A model generated the notes under the pieces. That model was not told where the DNA came from. It saw only the letters and a program-made list of their open reading frames with translations, and did no database searches. DNA of 64,000 nucleotides, from assembly GCA_030407315.1 (NCBI GenBank), contig JALQPE010000917.1, positions 28,249-92,248 on the forward strand, read 5' to 3'. The position numbers and the translations under genes are program-made. Source of the stretch: Asparagopsis taxiformis (lineage: Eukaryota > Rhodophyta > Florideophyceae > Bonnemaisoniales > Bonnemaisoniaceae). Of this stretch, positions 41,999 through 51,395 are shown one piece after another. The first letter of the stretch is position 1; each line of letters opens with the position of its first letter.

Positions 41999-42610
41999 CG
42001 TTGGAAAATTGAAGATTAGTGATATGAAAGGGTTCTGAGTGTGGTGAGAGAGTTTTGATACTGTTGTACAAGGTAAAAGACTCTATTTATACGCTATGAA
42101 GCATCTTTTTCTAGAGTAACAGATCTTTTTGGAGTTGATCTAGTGCTCAGGAAGAGATGCGTGAATTAGGAAATAGGTCGGTCTTTGATGAAATACTGGA
42201 TCTTTGACGATTTGGTCAATTTACTAATAAAAATTATATTTTTGATCAATTTTTGTTTTTTTGGTCGTTTTCCTTGCTCTCATGAATAAACTAATGTAAT
42301 ATAGCATATTTTCAATAACTGACTGAAAGCTCTATTGTATAGAATACAGGTAGTGTAATACATGTTACTAGTTTACAGTGTAAAGGCGCTCGGCCATTAC
42401 CCCGTGTGGGTCAGTGGTAGTGGACCCGAGGTCCGGTAAGCACTCAGCTCACCTGTAAGGTAGTTTACAATGAGGGAGGGCCCTACACGTGTGCCTCGTG
42501 GGCAGTTGGACGGCTTACCTGACTGGCGAGTCCGGGGCTGGGACTTGGCCAATCATGTGATAGCACGTGCCTATTCGGGGCAAGCCCAAAATACCTACTA
42601 CATTACATAC
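41999..42610. other. Spacer right of the Harbinger-like relic
   Basis: The upstream region of the transposase, then AT-rich DNA with repeated TTTTTGATCAATTTTTG-like words, also found near 40,655 on the other side. This may mark element ends. GC-richer DNA follows from 42,380. No gene seen. Confidence 0.35.
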
Positions 42611-42690
42611 TGACAGTATCACATCCAGTACAAATAGACGGCCGGCGCCGCCACAAGTAAACAGAGCCAGAGCTCACAGTTCTCACCACA
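42611..42690 (+). repeat. Second copy of the 80-bp copia-associated repeat
   Basis: TGACAGTATCACATCC to TTCTCACCACA, nearly identical to 34664-34744. The flanks do not show a clear target duplication. Confidence 0.6.
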
Positions 42691-42944
42691 AAAATACCAT
42701 CACGCAGAAACAAAGATTCTTTGAAAAATGTTGACGTAGGCAACGAAAGATTTATTTGGACGCTGTACTCTCATTGGGTAATGAAGCCAAGTGTCAGGCT
42801 TGGGTTATCCCGGCAGCAAACGAACTTGGCACGTGTCTGAATACCTGTAACAGCGTTACGCTGCTGGTGTACTGGACACCACTCTCCGGTCTCAATGACG
42901 AAAACCGTAATTCCATGTTACAGGCGCCTGGAAGCGCGTTAAAA

Positions 42945-44001
42945 TTATTGGACGCAATCAAGTTTTTTTCGCTCGCATCGCCGGACGCACGCATGCCTCG
43001 TACTCCTTCGGGCCGCACGCCACGTCAAACCCTTACCCACGTCATTATCAGTCTCACAACAACCGAGAACCTTCCCCATTTGTATCGTACATATGGAGAC
43101 AACGTATAATCAAGTAAGCTTCGACAAATCTTGACACGCAGTAAGTCTCTTCGTGTTCTCCTATCTCTGCGCATGCACGTAATGCAAATCTCGGTTTAAT
43201 ATTACGCGTCAGCACGATTATCTCTACGAATATAGCAGTGGCTGGTGGATACGCCAGTCGACCTTATTCAATTCATGCGCAAATTTGGTCGACCAATCGA
43301 ATACTCCAATGGTATCCTTGCGTACCCTTACCCTGATGGTACCCTTCCTCACTCAAAGGGACACGTTCCTCTAGGTGAGACAGCTCTCCATGCGTCGCGC
43401 ATATGAGCTCGGTCAATGTGCATCGCAGCATAGCGTCAAAACGCGGGTACTATGAGAATTGCATTTCAGTCTCTCTACTACACATACAAATTCTAATTCG
43501 TTGTATGTTTGTAACCGTTACGAGCATGTGACGAGCAGTGTCGCACTGTAATCACAGTGAATCTTGCGTAGTTGCTCGTTAACAAACAGTCAAAAATTCT
43601 GCCGCCACGATAGGCAAGCGTCAAACTTTTCTCAAGACGATCTCCTGCTTCACCACGCACAGTGTTTGCAGATATTTTGCTGAGCACAATTATGACAAAC
43701 GTCTTTCTTGGTGGGCTGTCCTTTCAGTACTGGATGCTCGTTCAGGCTTGGCTTTCTCAGCGCACGATTGAAACACGTCGCCGATGACATGTCATCTTCA
43801 GAAAAAATACATAGGGCGAATCGCCTTGCGCCACCGCGAAGCTTCAATTCAGCTCGGTTCTCAGCAAATAGCAAATGAGCTATGTCGAGATGCAATGTGA
43901 AAATCATATACTCCCCCAACTTTAAAACTTTCTTAAGGACTTAGTTGCGCATCACTTCCCATGTTGCCGCTCCGAACCATCACCACTCTTCGGTTTGCAA
44001 A
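42945..44001. repeat. Duplicated upstream block, copy A
   Basis: Recognisably similar, though diverged, to about 48,788-49,815. Shared landmarks include ACGCAATCA, CGCACGCCACGTCAAAC/ATGCCACGTCAAAC, TTTGTATCGTACAT/CTTGTATCGTACAT and the block around the GATGACATGTCATC palindrome. It continues into the paralogous secreted-protein genes, so a segment of about 2 kb was duplicated. Confidence 0.65.
43783..43796. promoter_or_regulatory. Conserved palindrome GATGACATGTCATC, copy A
   Basis: A perfect 14-bp palindrome 206 bp upstream of the ATG at 44002, inside an identical 20-bp block shared with the paralog's upstream region. The TGACATGTCA core resembles bZIP-type sites. Function is inferred only from conservation. 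Confidence 0.45.
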
Positions 44002-44835
44002 ATGCGCCCATTTCGTTTTTCATCAGTCCTGCTGTTACTAACGGCCATCCTGTTCATCAATGCGGCATCAGCTGACGTATTCGCATCATCTCATCAGGAT
44101 ATAGTTCCTAATCGCCCCAATCGTCCAAATCGCCCAGACCGCCCATGTCCTCTGAAATGTTTCCGTCGTTCCCGACGAGCCATACAAGAATGCAGAAGAC
44201 CAGCGGCCCGAGCACTCGATTGTCGCGTTCGTCGTTGTTCCGGTCGTCGTCGAAATAGACGTTTCCGAGGTTTTCGATGTATCCGAGTCCGTTCATTCCC
44301 GGAGACTCCAGCACCGTCTGTATCTTCATCTCCGACGCCGCCGGTATCCCCAAGTCCCTCTCCAGTAGTCGCTCCCACAATCCCTACTACAACGACAACC
44401 ACAGCGATGACGACTGCTACAACAGCGACGACGGCTACAACAACGACGGCTACAACAATGACGACGGCTACAACAGCGACAACAGCTACAACGACGACGA
44501 CCACAACTACTACAACGACGACCACAACTACCACAACGACAACCACTACTACTACCACTACAACGCAATCCGACTGTACATTTTCAATTGCACGTCCTGG
44601 TGGAATGGGTGTACGTCGCCTGGTTGAGTGCGTTTGCCTTTCAGCTGGAAACGTAGCATCTACAGTGATCGATGCATCACTTGCTCTCGGAGCCGCATTC
44701 GACGCATGCATTACTAGGGAAGTGGGGCCATTATGTACTCCTGCACTACCATTCTTATTGAGCCCCTTAAACGCTGCAACAGGTCCTTGTTGTCAAGAGG
44801 CTGGTGGCACAATTTCAGGTAACTTATGCGCATGA
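44002..44835 (+). CDS. Secreted Cys-rich, Thr-rich (mucin-like) protein A
   Basis: 277 residues, intronless. The start at 44002 gives a strong signal peptide (RFSSVLLLLTAILFINAASA, cut near 26). Then comes a short Asn-Arg-Pro repeat (PNRPNRPNRPDRP) and a basic Cys-rich module (CPLKCFRRSRRAIQECRRP ... CSGRRRNRRFRGFRC). A Ser/Pro linker follows, then a Thr tract of ~75 residues with some Ala/Met (codons ACN), likely heavily O-glycosylated. The C-terminal domain is CTFSIARPGG ... ECVCLSAGNVASTVIDAS ... PCCQEAGGTISGNLC. It is probably exported to the cell wall or extracellular matrix. A longer paralog lies at 49.8 kb. No known family is recognised. Confidence 0.78.
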   Translation: MRPFRFSSVLLLLTAILFINAASADVFASSHQDIVPNRPNRPNRPDRPCPLKCFRRSRRAIQECRRPAARALDCRVRRCSGRRRNRRFRGFRCIRVRSFPETPAPSVSSSPTPPVSPSPSPVVAPTIPTTTTTTAMTTATTATTATTTTATTMTTATTATTATTTTTTTTTTTTTTTTTTTTTTTTTTQSDCTFSIARPGGMGVRRLVECVCLSAGNVASTVIDASLALGAAFDACITREVGPLCTPALPFLLSPLNAATGPCCQEAGGTISGNLCA

Positions 44836-45061
44836 CGATGATGTGACATCATGCATGTACCTAAGCAAACTGGTTCTTTTCAAGCATAAACCAAATCAAT
44901 ATGTTTCGGGTAGACGTATGAAAAAACCATTTGGCCTTCAACGCGCGTAAAGTTGGTCATGAATAAACATAGTCTCCAGAAAGAAAACGATGAAAGACTC
45001 GAGAATGATAAGGCACCGATTGTTATGACCATGGAGAATGTTGTACCTGCGTAGGCACTAG

Positions 45062-45415
45062 TGTCTATCGGACAAGCAAATTTCCTCATATGAGGTCACC
45101 CTTGGCCTCATATGAGGCCGAGAAAATTGGCCAAAAATTACGAAAAAACAGCCTTTGTTCTGGCAGTTCAACTTTTAAAATTTTTTTTGCAACTTTTCTG
45201 CGTTTAATGGTGTTCAGGAAGCCATAAAGATAGAAGAACCGATGATGTTATCTAGCGGCTGCAAAGTTTGGCTTTCTCACAGTGTTCAGCCCTGCCAAAC
45301 CATGAACTCGCTAAGACGTCTTTCCGACAAAAAAGTTTTCCATCTCAGAAGAAATTTACATTACTATTAGGGTGGTAAAAAGTGGCCTCATATGAGGCCA
45401 CTTGTCCGATAGACA
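45062..45415. mobile_element. piggyBac-derived MITE (354 bp)
   Basis: Ends TGTCTATCGGACAAG and its reverse complement, with the same CCTCATATGAGG palindromes as the autonomous element at 10.4 kb. Flanked by CTAG on both sides (45058-45061; 45416-45419). The interior has no coding capacity and shares little beyond the end ~70 bp. Confidence 0.9.
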
Positions 45416-45715
45416 CTAGAGATGAAATCAGGGCTTATCATATCGTTATGCCAACACCAATTGTAACCCGGCGGCTACTTACGCTTGGAAGAATTTGAGA
45501 TTGTTGAGAAAAGGTTTTGATACAGTACGAAATTATCTGCGACGTCTCTTCCTCCACTCTGCTTTGTTTGCAGTGTTTTGAAACGTGTACAACGAATACG
45601 ATGAAACACTATCATACTGTATGTCGCAGTGTACGCGAGAAAATTGACCTACGTCACACGTTTCCAAACCTAATCACTACACGTGTAACATCCAGATTTG
45701 GAAACGTTGAACGCT

Positions 45716-45922
45716 TCATTTTGAGCTCGCCGATGGAAGTACAGTGTGGAGGGAACTGAATGGCGGACATTTTCGGAAACGTGGCCGCTTTTTGAATACG
45801 TGCAGATGCGTTTGTTTGACATCCATCAGAACAAGTGCACTCCCCTGTTCATCCAACCGTAGCAGAAATTCCTTGACGGATATGTCACGCGCTACCATCA
45901 AGCCAGTGGTGCCCGCCACCAT
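45716..45922 (-). CDS. TFB5: TFIIH subunit 5 (Tfb5/GTF2H5/TTDA-like)
   Basis: 68 residues from the ATG at 45922. Tfb5 is the smallest core TFIIH subunit (about 70 residues); it partners p52/Tfb2 and stimulates XPB in nucleotide excision repair and transcription. The match to the family core is clear: GLMVARD, then VKEFLLRLDEQ, then MDVKQTHLHV, equivalent to the GVLIxCD...KQFLLxLDE...DxDDTHxFV pattern. Oddities: the residue before the first Asp is Arg where the family usually has Cys, and the last ~20 residues do not resemble the usual amphipathic helix. The C-terminus may be frameshifted or diverged. It lies among pseudogene fragments on the same strand, so it could itself be a remnant. Confidence 0.6.
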   Translation of the reverse strand: MVAGTTGLMVARDISVKEFLLRLDEQGSALVLMDVKQTHLHVFKKRPRFRKCPPFSSLHTVLPSASSK

Positions 45923-46309
45923 GATGCAGACGATACTGATATCGACGGCCGGCGGTGGCGTTGTTCGGATGGTGCCGGGCGAAACACACGGAGACAGACG
46001 AAACTTCACAATCTTCAACGTGGGTATGGTCGGCGAATGAAAAAGGGTTCATCCGCGTTAATTTCGCTGAATATCAATCGTCCCCTTGCTCCATGTACCC
46101 CGAAACGTCGGGTCGAATATGATGTCCGTGCCGACAAACGACATGCACCTCCCACCCAAACGTATCATGCCCTCAATCAAATCTGACTGTGTGGAATCGA
46201 GTGACTGCAACAATATCATCCCCGCACGTCCCAACGCGCAATTATTCCCCCCAAATAGCTCACGCTCTACATACCTAGAACCGATACGCATTTTGTATGG
46301 CAACATCGG

Positions 46310-46625
46310 TGTACTCATAACGCAATACGAAAATTAATGAGCCTCAATAACCTCTGCGGCTTTGCTGTACAGGCTTGCAGAATCGATTGTAATCTTTGCT
46401 CCCATCGACTACGGTCAACGGGAGCAAAGATCACCACAATTGCAATTGGGGTTTTCGAGCGCGTCAACCAGCGTGACTTTTTGCGGGCCAAATGCGAGCC
46501 ATTCACGGAATGCACCACGACTAGGCGTGGGAATATTTTTTGTCTGTGAGCTAAGGGGTTTGCCCTTCAAACATTGGAATAAGACTGAATGCTCGGAATC
46601 GGCAACTGTCATGTAATCCCATGTT
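46310..46625 (-). pseudogene. DXR: DXR (DXP reductoisomerase) gene fragment
   Basis: The minus strand encodes, with stops, YMTVADSEHSVLFQCLKGKP (family PADSEHSAIFQC), TPSRGAFREWL (TASGGPFRDW), KVTLVDALENPN (KVTLADALKHPT) and MGAKITIDSASLYSKAAEV followed by IEAH (MGxKITIDSATLxNKGLEVIEAH). DXR makes MEP in the plastid isoprenoid pathway. Only the central catalytic region remains. Stops lie near 46,320, 46,406 and 46,412. An insertion of ~35 bp carrying an inverted copy of GGGAGCAAAGAT separates ALENPN from MGAK. It is not functional. Confidence 0.8.
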
Positions 46626-47159
46626 TTTTCACGGGCGGTTGGATTGGTTGGGGGAAGCCGTTGTATCGAAACCATGCATAATATCCACGGGAGAATCCAC
46701 GGTTGTCATTGCTTGGTGTGCACCTGAAGATCTGGAGTACACGGCGAAGCGGTGGAGGCGACAGTTGCGGCGGGCAGTATAACGGGAGTGGGAGTGGATA
46801 CTGTAAGTGGGACGGATACAAAGGGTTAGACAAGATGATGCGGCGAAATGGGAAATTTGTCAGAAGCTCTTTCCCCATTCGAGGGCGAACGTTGCAATAT
46901 TTCACGTAACGACTACTCGATGCATACAGAAACGGTACCTTAGGGTACGAGAGGCGCGTGCGACATTGCGAACTGATTTTGCGACACGGGAATATGTCGG
47001 TGCGCGTGGCACAAATGACGAAGGCGGGCATTGTGATAGGAATGCATATGGCTGCTAGTTTAGACACGCATGTCGTCGAGCTGACGCATGATGCAGGTCA
47101 CGAGATGAAATGCAAAGGAAGGATTACAGCACGCAGGATCGATCATGAGGCGGTATTGC

Positions 47160-47760
47160 ACTATTCAAATTTGACGTGTCTCCGGCGCGTTTTCAACAAG
47201 CCATTGATGTCTCAAGACGGCAGAAAGCTGCAATCTTTCGGCGAAATGCTTGACTACCTTCGTCCAGCAAGGCCTGTGGCTAGATGAAACATACTTAGTG
47301 GCGGGATCTGGAAATCGACTCGCGCTGTAAAAACGATAGATGTATCTCACGGAGCTTTTTTCCAAGGGGTGTATCAACGAGAAATTGCACAGCAACATAC
47401 CGAGTGTGCGGATATACACAACGCGAACTTGTCGGCGATTCTCGACCATTCCTAGGGCAGATGGTCGGGGTGCCGAAAAAGCGGCTCTGCCGATCAGCGG
47501 GTGCATGAACGGACCAGCCGGAATCCGCAATCTCGAGGTCACGACAGACGCCGAGCAGAATGTTCTTTGTCTTGATTTCACGATGAAGTGTTCGGAGTGG
47601 CAGTACATGGGGGCATGAGCGGGGGAGGGTACACAACTTGCACGTCGTTGCTCATCGAATAGCGATTGTCGCGACGCTCTGTACAACTCGTCGCGGGCGG
47701 CAAATTGAAGTCTCCGGAAGGCCCGTAATCGATGTTCACAATTACTGTCGACGAACAGAC
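47160..47760 (-). pseudogene. Aurora-type protein kinase pseudogene
   Basis: Across three minus-strand frames the sequence follows Aurora kinases. DELYRASRQSLFDEQRRAS corresponds to GELYxxLxxxxxFDExxxA. Then come MYCHSEHFIV, LHREIKTKNILLG (HRDIKPENLLLG), LEIADSGWSVHAPADRQSR (KIADFGWSVHAP; DFG has become DSG) and FFGTPT. Further on are YIRTLGMLLCNF and HQWLVENAPE (HPWIxxNA). The diagnostic GWSVHAP places it in the Aurora family rather than kinases at large. Frameshifts, loss of HRD and DFG, and absence of the ATP-binding N-lobe show it is dead. Confidence 0.72.
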
Positions 47761-49602
47761 AATGCATTGGCTCCTCGTCCGCGCGCGAGATAGTCACTGC
47801 CGGACTGCTGTGGCGAGCGGCGTTGCGATGTCGAGATCGGAGGCGCCATGTGCGGCGCCGCTTCGAGGGCAGGGCTGCGTGGTGCGTGAATGCTGGGGTG
47901 GGCCGCACCCGTTTGACGGTAGGTTGTTTTCGAGGTATGCATAAGGTAAATTATGCTGAGAAGGATAGAAATGGCGGGTGCGATTTTGGCGCGGAGATGG
48001 CGATACAGTTTGCATCCAGGGTTGCTACAGCTCTAGCAGCTAAGATGGCATCAGGACGCGTCGCATAGCCCGTGCAAAGGTGCAGAGCGGTGCTAACTGG
48101 ACTTTTTGCGTGCCGCGTTGGCCATCGTAACCGCAACAAGCTCTGGGTTATCGGAGACAAACCAATTGCTGTATCGCAATGCCGTCGTAAATCGTGCATT
48201 GGGTATTATTCTGAATCGGACTGGTTCATTCCCAACCTGCCAAGCCCCTATGGCACGCTGTGGTATGTCCGTCAACGCGGGGCCCATCGCTGCACGCATG
48301 GGCAGACTTGATTGCCAGCAGGACAACGGGTTTCCTGGCTGTCGGCGTGGTGGCTGCGGATACGCTGTGACAGCTGTCAAGTTGCGGTGCCGAGACGGTA
48401 TTGTAATGGATGGGGTGCGAAAGTTTCCGCATTCTAACAGAATGATCGTGACTAGCAATCTACGCGAACGCCCAACCATTATCAGCCAACTGTCAATTGC
48501 GAACGTAAGATTCCTTACCTTGTTTCGATAAAGCGAGGGAATTCAATCGAATTCACATATCCTCGGTATCATCCTATAACGGGACGCCAAGTCATTCTGG
48601 ACGAGATCAGACATCTGCGTGTGGGCGTGCACGATGGCACCGGCCCTAAGTGTCCAAAGGCCCTATTAAGCGTCGCAGATATCCGAAGCTCGTTACGAAT
48701 ACTTGTTGGACTATAAAGAATGTTGTGCCTGAGCAGATACTAGAGGTGGCACGTCACATGGTTATATGGATATCCCAACAATGCTTGCACGCAATCAGGT
48801 TTTTGTCATCGGCTTTGCGGCACGATCGTAAGTCTGATAGACCATAAACGACATTGCATCTGCGCAGACACCAGAGCCAGGATCCGCAGTCTTTATATCG
48901 AAACCCTGACAAAGTCGCGTACAGCCCTCGAGACCGCATGCCACGTCAAACACATCTGCGTCATGACCAGACTTACAAACCACGTAGAACCCCTCCCTCC
49001 CTTCTTGTATCGTACATGTTGCGACTTTGCACCATCGGACAAGGCTGCGCAACAGTCGGTGTGGGGAGTCTCGTCGCGTTCTTGCATCCCTGCGAATACA
49101 CCCAGCATATCTCGGTTAATTTTACGCGTCAGCTTTATTCTGTCGATGAATACAGCCGTGTGGTGTATGGGTCTGGAATTGAACACGGTCGACCAATCGA
49201 GTAGTCGGAAGGTACGTTTAGGGTACATGTTCGTCTAGACTGGAGATTGGACAGTTCTACACGTACAGCGAAAAACATTGTCGTTGTGACAATTGACGTG
49301 CAATGTCGCTACTGCACGTCCAATCGGTGCTCCGAAAGACGTATCCTGATTCGTCATGTGTTCGATAAAACCGTAATCACTGTCAACCTTGCGCAATTGC
49401 ACCCCAACGGACAGAACAGTCAAGCGTCAAACTTTCCGTATGACGCCCCGCCGCGTCACCATCGAGTCAACAGTACTGACGCCGTTGCAGATATTTTCCT
49501 CCCCAAAATTATGACATAAGTTGTTCTCGTTGGCTTGTTCTCTCTCAGCTGAATACTCGTTCAGGTACGGCGTTCCCGGCGCACAATTGAAACTAGTCGC
49601 CG
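47761..49602. other. Region of decayed sequence and duplicated block copy B
   Basis: 47.8-48.6 kb is G+C-richer and has overlapping frames on both strands (for example 48106-48531 plus) without recognisable domains; it may contain further gene fragments. From ~48,788 the sequence parallels the block upstream of secreted protein A. No confident gene. Confidence 0.4.
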
Positions 49603-49616
49603 ATGACATGTCATCT
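49603..49616. promoter_or_regulatory. Conserved palindrome GATGACATGTCATC, copy B
   Basis: Identical to 43783-43796 and at nearly the same distance (200 bp) from its ATG. The neighbouring bases are also conserved (GTCGCC before it). Confidence 0.45.
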
Positions 49617-49815
49617 CCTGAAAAAACGACATTGCGCGAATCGCCTCCAGCAAAGCTTCGATTCTGCTCCGCTCTCAGCATGCTGCAAATGAGCTATGCC
49701 CAGGTGCAATTCCAGAATCATATACTTCCCCAAACTTTTACCCTTCTTAATGCCGCAGCTCCACACCACTTCCCATCTTTCCGCTCCAAACCTTCACCAC
49801 TCTCCGCTTTCCACA

Positions 49816-50889
49816 ATGCACTCATTTCATCTCTCATCAGCCCTACTGTTACTCACAGCCATCCTGCTCATCAATACGGTATCAGCTGATATATTCGTAT
49901 CATCTCATCAGGACACCGGCCCTAATCGTCCTACTCGTCCCAACCGTCCCAACCGTCCCAACCGTCCCAACCGTCCCAATCGCCCGAGCCGCCCATGCCC
50001 CTCTCTATGTTTCCGCCGTCCCGGACGAGCCGTACAGGAATGCAGAAGACCAGCCGCCCGAGCACTCGACTGTCGCATTCGTCGGTGTTCTGGTCGTAGT
50101 CGAAATAGACGCTTCCGAGGTTTTCAATGTATCCAAGTCCTTTCAGTCCAAACCCTCCCTCCAGACCCTCCTATTCAACAGCCCGCTCCACAGCTCGGCT
50201 GCCCCAACTTATGCCGTGATAATCAAGCAGATGCCATCATCGATTGTTCTTCAGTTATATCTCAAACGCTTGGCTGCGTTGTTTTAAACTGCCTGCTCTT
50301 CCCTACCAATGGTTTCGTTTGCACCTTGCCAATTCCCATACCGTCTCCGTCTCCGTCACCGTCTATATCGGCTACGCCACCCACATCCGCGGCACCGTCG
50401 CCTTCTATTTCACCTTCTACCTCACAGATAATCTCAAACCCCCCGTCTTCATCTCCGACACCGCCGGTATCCCCAACTCCCACCCCGTCTTCGGTACAAA
50501 ATATACCGGTAGTCTTTCCCACAATACCTATCACAACCACAACCACAACCACAACCACAACCACAACTACGACGACCACGACAACTACAACTACAACAAC
50601 CACAACAACTACAACGACAGAAAACTGTGAATTTTCAATTGGTGCTGCTACCGGAACTGGTACAGCTCGTTTGGTTTCGTGCGTTTGCTTTGTATCTGGA
50701 GGAAATGTAGCAACTACAGTAGAAGATGCATCACTTGCTCTCAGCGACACATTCGACGCATGCCTCACGAGGGAAGTAGGGCCACTATGTACTCCTGCAC
50801 TGGGTTTCTTACTTACCCCCATAAACAATGCAAAAGACGGTTGTTGTCAGGAGGCTGGTGGCACAATTTCGGGTGGCTTATGCCAATGA
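49816..50889 (+). CDS. Secreted Cys-rich, Thr-rich (mucin-like) protein B
   Basis: 357 residues, paralog of protein A. The signal peptide is FHLSSALLLLTAILLINTVS and adjacent residues. A longer Asn-Arg-Pro repeat follows, about six units, encoded by a 9-bp tandem. Cys module 1 is CPSLCFRRPGRAVQECRRP...RFRGFQC. A second related module, absent from A, is CPNLCRDNQADAIIDCSSV...TNGFVC. Then a Ser/Pro linker with PSPSPS, a purer poly-Thr tract of ~32 residues, and the same C-terminal domain (CEFSIGAATG ... VCFVSGGNVATTVEDAS ... CCQEAGGTISGGLC). The frame is intact, so it is presumably expressed. Codon-level Thr and Asn-Arg-Pro repeats make length variation likely. Confidence 0.78.
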   Translation: MHSFHLSSALLLLTAILLINTVSADIFVSSHQDTGPNRPTRPNRPNRPNRPNRPNRPSRPCPSLCFRRPGRAVQECRRPAARALDCRIRRCSGRSRNRRFRGFQCIQVLSVQTLPPDPPIQQPAPQLGCPNLCRDNQADAIIDCSSVISQTLGCVVLNCLLFPTNGFVCTLPIPIPSPSPSPSISATPPTSAAPSPSISPSTSQIISNPPSSSPTPPVSPTPTPSSVQNIPVVFPTIPITTTTTTTTTTTTTTTTTTTTTTTTTTTTTENCEFSIGAATGTGTARLVSCVCFVSGGNVATTVEDASLALSDTFDACLTREVGPLCTPALGFLLTPINNAKDGCCQEAGGTISGGLCQ

Positions 50890-51100
50890 CGATAGAGTGA
50901 TACCATGCATGAACTAAAGAAGACGGGTTCTAGAATAAACTTAACTCACTGCTTTCGGTAAAAACAATTTATCCTTCTATGCATGTAAAGTGTGTGACAA
51001 CTCGTGATGGCCGAGCCGGATCTGTGGCAGTATCTGGTGAAGTGTGCCGAGGAAAGGGAGATGGAAAGTACACGAGATTGGTAATGGCGATGTCGCTCTG
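50890..51100. other. Spacer left of the gypsy element
   Basis: The 3' flank of protein B. CTCTG at 51096-51100 is the left target duplication of the gypsy insertion. Confidence 0.4.
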
Positions 51101-51385
51101 TGTGGTTGTTGAAGTTGCGATAGCTTTTTTATTTCATAAATGCGCATCGAGAGATCGCACTTAAGTACTGATTCTGGAGTACCAAATGAACGTGCCGCCA
51201 CTGACGGCACTACTTACTAGTTGGTGTACGTGAAGAGAATTGACTAACACATTGGCTTGCAGGGTGTCGTCACTGTAGGTAGATACAAGCGCTACAGCAA
51301 TGACAGAAAGTCAATATCGTTCTTGCCAAAATTACTTCAAGCGGCTGCATCTATTACCGTTACAATAAAATGCAAGCTGGCTACA
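51101..51385 (-). repeat. gypsy 3' LTR (285 bp)
   Basis: Direct repeat of 57050-57330. Contains TTACTTACTAG-type sequence where the other LTR lacks four bases. Confidence 0.93.
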
Positions 51386-51395
51386 GTCCCCTCTT

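Noticed and set aside
34664..42690. The two 80-bp repeats as the paired LTRs of the copia element
   Set aside because: The second copy lies 3 kb beyond the end of pol with a Harbinger relic between, and no target duplication was found.
44094..44711. Long minus-strand frame of poly-Val across the Thr repeat
   Set aside because: It is the antisense of the Thr (ACN) repeat. The plus-strand frame has a signal peptide and conserved Cys domains; the poly-Val frame has no start context or paralog logic. The same applies to 50262-50828.
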